Origin: Ananas comosus
Lineage: Eukaryota > Streptophyta > Magnoliopsida > Poales > Bromeliaceae
NCBI RefSeq assembly: GCF_001540865.1
Contig: NC_033629.1
Location: 8,891,523 to 8,955,522 of the forward strand
DNA: 64,000 bases
Direction of reading: 5' to 3'
Part shown: one piece after another, positions 59,338 through 64,000 of the stretch
How positions within the stretch are numbered: the stretch's first letter is position 1
Layout: every line of letters starts with the position of its first letter
Made by a program: the position numbers and the translations under genes
The notes under the pieces: model-generated
Seen by the model: only the letters and a program-made list of their open reading frames with translations
Databases searched by the model: none
Told to the model about the DNA's origin: nothing

Positions 59338-59724
59338 TTTTTTTGCATTTTGCCCTCTCAAAAAAAATTATTTTTACAAATAATCTCAAAAAATTTATAA
59401 TTATAATTTTAGCCCTATTCCTATCACGCAGGCGCCACGTAAGCGCCACGCAAACAAAGGTGGAGGTGCTGGAATAAGTTGAATTCACCGTATTTAGAAA
59501 AAATATATGTAAGAATATAAGTATGGAACGCGGTATATCATTCACCGTGTTTAAAATACGGTGAATGGTTCACCGTGTTCAACTTAAAACTCCTCCCCAA
59601 CCAACTTGTGTGGCACTGATGTAGCGTCTGTGTAGTAGGAATAGAGCCAAAATTTTAATTATAAATTTAATAGGGCTATTTGTGAGAAAAAAAAATTTTG
59701 AAGGGGCCAAATGCAAAAAAAAAA
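59338..59724. mobile_element. MITE/MULE-like element upstream of the kinase gene
   Basis: The left end (TTTTTTGCATTTTGCCCTCT) and right end (inverted, GGGGCCAAATGCAAAAAA) form imperfect inverted repeats of about 85 bp, extending through TTTATAATTATAATTTTAG and its inverted partner. The centre has the nested palindrome-like phrases CACCGTGTTTAAAATACGGTG. No unambiguous target duplication because both ends lie in A/T runs. Confidence 0.7.
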
Positions 59725-60345
59725 GCCGGGAATAACAAGATTTTAATGAAACAAATAATAATGTTATATTAGATCTTTTTCATACAAGTAATGCTGCCTG
59801 TACTGCACTTATTAGGCCCATTTGATGGGAAATAAAGCCGAAATGATGAAAAGTTATTTCTGTTATTTCATCTGAGATTTGTTTTTGGTTGAAATGTTTT
59901 ATTCCGATCAAATTTTACTATTTTCAGCAATTTCGAAACAATTTGGAATAAACTAATTCATTCTTTTTGATTTGAAATTTTATTAAAATTATAAATTAAA
60001 TAAAATTATGTAGACATGATATATTATATATTATGATAAATTATTTTTATTATAAAATTAAATTAAATTATTCTTAGTAAATATTATTTACTGTTTTTCA
60101 CTATTTTTTACTATTTTATAAAATTAGCCAAACATAATTTTAGTTTTTTTTAGGGAATAGCAGCACAACAAATAAAACATAATTTTTTTTCTATTCCTGA
60201 CTGCCCTAAAATAATAAGCTATTCGAGAAATAAAAAAATTTATCTCGATTTTTATTCCCAAACCAAATAGGGTCTTACGTGTATAAATATAAATCTTACA
60301 TTCTAACATCTCAAAGGTTTATATTGATTCACAATATTTATCAAT
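59725..60345. other. AT-rich intergenic DNA
   Basis: No gene or clear repeat boundary recognised. Tracts resembling decayed MITE sequence are present. An ambiguous base (N) lies at 60349. Confidence 0.4.
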
Positions 60346-60349
60346 CTTN

Positions 60350-60485
60350 ATATAAAATAATTAGATAACAAATTTTGAATTTTTTATTAACTTAGCATCA
60401 GAAACCGACCATACATAACGTAGTTGATTAATAACTTAATTGTTGATATTCAAAATTCAAAATTTGTTATCTAATTATTTTATAT
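60350..60485. mobile_element. Short foldback element with 33-bp inverted repeats
   Basis: TAATTAGATAACAAATTTTG in 60352-60384 is inverted as CAAAATTTGTTATCTAATTA in 60452-60485, with flanking ATATAAAA/TTTTATAT extending the stem. The 70-bp loop has no coding potential. A possible TA-flanked MITE. Confidence 0.6.
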
Positions 60486-60657
60486 TTCTAATTGAGTTTA
60501 TTTCTAAAAAATAAATAAAACAAATAGCTTGTTAACTTTCTTTCAAAAAAAAAAAAAATCAAAGAAAACATACCAACAGAGCTAATTTTAAGCTTTTCTG
60601 TCCTATAAGGACGTGGGTTAGTTTTAATCCTCATTTCTAAAATTCATTAATGGTTTA

Positions 60658-61301
60658 GGCTAAATTACAGAAAATTCTCCTGTCAAAATTCGATTTTTCA
60701 CTTTCCCCCATATTATTTAAAAATCTATATTTTGCTCTCTTATAAAATGAAAAATATGCACTTCACTCCTTACCGTTACCGTTAGGATTCCGTTATAAAA
60801 TATTTTTTTATACCAAAAATACCCCTCCGTCCTTTTCCTGTTGCTTCGCCTCCCTCCGGCTCGCCGCCTCGCCGCCGCCGCGCCACCTGGCCGCCTCGCC
60901 CTCCTCCACTGCCTCGCCCTCGCCCACATCGCCTTCGCCCTCCTCCGCCGCCTCGCCTTCGCCTTTGTTGCCCTTACCTACCTCTCCATCAACGTCCGCC
61001 TCGATTTCTTCCTTACTGTCGCCGAAATCGAGGGGCGGTGAGGGTGCAGGAGGAGAAGGGGAGCAGGTGGAGAAGAAAATTGAGAGAAATCGCGGCCAAT
61101 TAAGGTGTGAATCGCGGCCGATCGAAGCGGCGGTTAAGAAAGATGATGGAGACGAAAATGGTGAGGAACAAAATGGCCATTTTACACACCATATCTCCAT
61201 GTGAATTTTCTATTTTACAAGAGGGCAAAGTGTAGGTTTTTAAATGACAGAGGAGAAAGTGAAAAATCGAATTTTGACAGAAGGTTTTATGTAATTTAAC
61301 C
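60658..61301. mobile_element. MULE-like element (Pack-MULE candidate) with GC-rich cargo
   Basis: Terminal inverted repeats of about 97 bp: the left end GGCTAAATTACAGAAAATTC (60658 onwards) and the inverted right end GGTTAAATTACATAAAACCT (from 61301 inwards), both then sharing TGTCAAAATTCGATTTTTC. The flanks form a 9-bp target duplication with one mismatch, AATGGTTTA (60649-60657) and AATGATTTA (61302-61310). These are hallmarks of Mutator-like elements. The interior (about 60830-61110) is strikingly GC-rich, unlike its surroundings. It encodes Gly/Glu- or Pro/Arg-rich frames with no recognised domain, which suggests captured host sequence. Confidence 0.8.
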
Positions 61302-61621
61302 AATGATTTATTTAATATGTTAAATTTTTATCATTATTTTATACGTTAAATTCATGTATTTTTCAAATTCATCATGCACCTTACTAAATACGTTAAATAT
61401 GTTTCCGAGCCATTTCTTAATCTATTCAAAGACTACCCAACAGACACAGTGTCGCAATTTGAAAAAAAAACCAAACGGGCAACATTAATTTATTTAATTT
61501 AAATAGATTAAAGTTTATCTCTTATTTTATAAGTCAATTCTATCGTACCTGTTAAATTCCTCGTGCATATAAACAAAAATATTAAATATATTTTTGAGCA
61601 ATTCTTTTATATAAAAAAAAG

Positions 61622-61961
61622 ATAAACATCAAATATCACCCTTACAATTTTTCACTTTCTCACTTTAATTCCATATGGCTTAAAGTGTATCAATTTAATA
61701 CCTTATAGTTTTATTTTTCTCTTTTCGTTAGCTCTTCATTAATTTTTTGTTAAATTATATATAAAAAGCTTCAGTTTATCGAATATTCATTTTAGTACCT
61801 TTTAGTTTTAATTTTGTTACTGATTTAACGTAAAAAATTAGTGAAGGGGACAACAAAAAAATAAAATAAAATCACAACAGAGTACAAAAATAATACACTT
61901 TAAAATATAGCGTATTAAAGTAGAAACGTCCGAAAGCACGGGTGGCATTTGAAGTTTTTTC
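61622..61961. mobile_element. TIR element, about 340 bp
   Basis: The left end AAACATCAAATATCACCC and the inverted right end AAACTTCAAATGCCACCC match, as do ACTTTAATTCCATATGGCTT and its inverted partner ACTTTAATACGCTATATTTT, each followed by AAAGTGTA. The inverted repeats span about 70 bp. Non-coding, probably a MULE- or CACTA-derived MITE; the superfamily is not certain. Confidence 0.65.
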
Positions 61962-61981
61962 AAAAAAAAAAAAAAACCCAT

Positions 61982-61985
<4 letters not shown>

Positions 61986-62018
<33 letters not shown>
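61986..62018. repeat. (GA)n microsatellite
   Basis: An uninterrupted run of about 16 GA repeats following a poly-A tract (61961-61976). Confidence 0.9.
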
Positions 62019-62022
<4 letters not shown>

Positions 62023-62414
62023 TTCCAAAGCAAATAACCAATAGTAGTCAAAAAAGGAGAAAACGAAAAAAAAGTACAAGGTGAAAGAGAAAGGAGAGAA
62101 AAGGAGAGAGGATAAAAAGGCATTGAAAGCAGCTTCATAAATCACAATTGCCTCTGCATTCTTCAACCTCTTGAATTGGATTCCTTTCTTTCTTGAACGG
62201 ACAAAAGTGGTTGGGATTTGGGAAGACTACCTCCGCCTCCAGACTGCCCCTTTCTTTTTCCACCTTCACGCGTATTCGGCTGACACCTACTACCTCCCGC
62301 CTCATGCTTTATAATTGAAACTAACTAATAACAGAGAAAAAAAATATATTTAAATTTTTTTAAAAAAATTTATTTATAAATTTGGATTAAAATTAATTAA
62401 TATTATTCGATAAT

Positions 62415-62815
62415 TTTAGAAAGTTTTGGACCCAGCCCAAGTCTAAGAATGTAATATATCTAAAAAAACTCATTCAGCCTAAAAGTTTAAGTCTATTTTG
62501 ATCAATCCCAAAAGCATATATCAACTCTTTTATCCTTTTATCATTATTTTAGCTATTTTTGTCGGCTTTCTCTCAGACATGCTCTGTAAACTCATCATAA
62601 GAGCCACCAACTCAATCACAGCACACCACTTGAGGCGAGTAGCCTAGAATTATCAAATCGTTGGCTTTGATACCACTTGCCAGAAAATTCTTAGCCTAGC
62701 CAAAAGCAACGTGAGATTAAGAATATAACGTATCTAATGAAACTCATTCAACCTAAAAGTCAAGCTTATTAGGTTTGGACACACTGATATATCAATTCTT
62801 TTACTCACTGATAAT
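62415..62815 (-). mobile_element. Degenerate TRIM-like element
   Basis: Two direct repeats (about 62415-62540 and 62683-62815) share AACTCATTC-GCCTAAAAGT and ATATCAA-TCTTTTA. Between them, next to the right repeat, the minus strand reads AGTGGTATCAAAGCC, a PBS-like sequence (about 62668-62682). The layout is the same as the TRIM at 52605-53110 but more diverged, with no coding frame. Confidence 0.55.
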
Positions 62816-62819
62816 TTGA

Positions 62820-63810
62820 TAAGGAAAAAAAAAACAGAAAGAGAGCATTTTAGTAAATTTAGTTAAACTTACTAAATTTGACTTTTACTAAGTGCATATC
62901 AAAATTCAATATTTGATTTGATGTATTTATATTCGACTTTTTGCACTTGGATCTGCCTGAGGAGACCCAATTGTAGCATTTGGAATTATGTCTAAACTGA
63001 CGGTAGTTCCATCGGTAACAGTTAAAGAGTTTAACTTTATGCAAAAGATAAATATACCTTTTTAATCATTTTTAAATTAAATTTTTTTTTTCTACATTAG
63101 AGGTAATCTCAGTACTATATATGTATAGTGATAAAATTTTAGAATTGCAATTCTCTTTCTGCATGCAAGCAAACAAATAATCTATATTTACAACGCTTTC
63201 TACTATATTTATTAAACCAAATAAGGTTCATATAGTTATAACAGTTGTATTTTCAACTACATGTAACTTAAACTACACCAAGTTTCTAATTATAGCCAAC
63301 CAAATAGACCCTTTTTAGATAACTTGTAAATTTTCATATGTAATATCTAAATATCTAAATTGATGACTAGACAAAAGTAATCAAAAAAATTTTAAAAAAA
63401 AATCTAAAAATCCAAGAGTAGATAACTTGCAGATTTTCATATGTAAAATCCAAAAATCTAAATAGATGACTAGATAGAAGCATGTACAAATTTGGCTCAT
63501 CAACATTAATTTAGACAGGAAAAAATGTACAGGAGACCCCCTAAACTTAAGCTCGTTTATAACTACGCTTCTAAATTAACTTTCAAATTTGACATAATTA
63601 GATTTCTAAACTTTATCAAATAGTTCAAAAGATCTCTCTTTATTTGAGATTAATAATTACACACCCGTTTCTAACCTAAATCTTGTAAAAGCTTCAGAAT
63701 AGAAAGAAATTTATTTCTATTCTGACATATGAAAAAATAAAAATAAAAATGGAATGTAGATTTAGCCTATTCTTCAATTTTTATGCTTGATATTCAAATT
63801 TGAAAGAGAA
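62820..63810. other. Intergenic AT-rich DNA with old repeat fragments
   Basis: No gene recognised. The phrase CAGGAGACCCCCTAAACTT near 63532 is the kind of end found in MITEs, but I could not find its inverted partner with confidence. The TAGATAACTTG-AGATTTTCATATGTAA phrase occurs twice (about 63317 and 63419), a roughly 100-bp imperfect direct repeat. Confidence 0.4.
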
Positions 63811-63817
63811 ATATTAA

Positions 63818-63855
<38 letters not shown>

Positions 63856-64000
63856 TCCGGCTGGGATACTATCGATAGCACCAAGCACTTAGTATTATCG
63901 AGTTTTCCGTCGTTAGATTTAACCCTTTGATTATTTTCACCTGTTAAATTATACTGTTCAACTAATAACTCACTCAACTCTAAGAGAATCTACATCATCC
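63811..64000. mobile_element. Microsatellite followed by the left end of a foldback-type element
   Basis: A TA run (about 63815-63840) and GA run (63841-63855) precede GGCTGGGATACTATCGATAG, which resembles the TIR start GAGCTAGAATACTATCGGTAG of 42188. The following text resembles the interior of the MITE at 41081-41315 (CATCCGTTAGAT, ATACTATTCAAC phrases). The right half is beyond the window. Confidence 0.45.

Noticed and set aside
60717..61204. GC-rich open frames up to 130 residues
   Set aside because: Low-complexity Gly/Glu or Pro/Arg peptides inside a MULE-like element, open on both strands because of GC richness; no domain or splice structure.

Overview
This is a plant nuclear window: spliced genes with GT-AG introns, very AT-rich intergenic DNA, chromovirus-type Ty3/gypsy LTR retrotransposons, TRIMs, MITE/foldback elements and MULE-like elements. 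The repeat repertoire resembles that of a non-grass monocot; pineapple-like is only a low-confidence guess. Two apparently functional host genes were found, both in the right-hand part.

Left two-thirds (1-43.3 kb) is a transposon accumulation zone. A truncated LTR end (1-377) is followed by AT-rich DNA and a roughly 3.1-kb segment that occurs twice. Copy A is 2466-4561 plus 23425-23675; copy B is 25683-26040 plus 35658-38410. Copy A is broken by a rearranged retroelement block, 4562-22947. In that block, two halves of the same gypsy family point in opposite directions with 3.9-kb inverted arms, and a second gypsy family (11319-19025) lies between them. Copy B is split by one complete gypsy element (26041-35657) with paired LTRs, PBS, PPT and a slightly decayed 5-bp target duplication. 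All retroelement polyproteins are broken by stops and frameshifts. Tandem degenerate repeat units, four copies of a TATA-plus-leader cassette, and two adjacent 540-bp foldback elements complete this part.

Right third: a six-exon plus-strand gene (44515-50234) encodes a 540-residue eukaryotic fluoride exporter with two CrcB/Fluc domains. A four-exon minus-strand gene (58942-55275) encodes a 395-residue receptor-like cytoplasmic kinase of the RLCK-VII/PCRK1-like type with an N-terminal Met-Gly-Cys acylation signal. Between and beyond them lie a 506-bp TRIM with perfect 5-bp target duplication inserted in a LINE remnant, a MITE just upstream of the kinase gene, a 644-bp MULE-like element carrying GC-rich filler, and further TIR elements.

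The most unusual signals are arrays of ACCGGT-centred palindromes in the presumed U3 promoters of two different LTR families. Others are the large inverted half-element pair, the mosaic identity between the two 3.1-kb copies, and the repeated promoter/leader cassettes.
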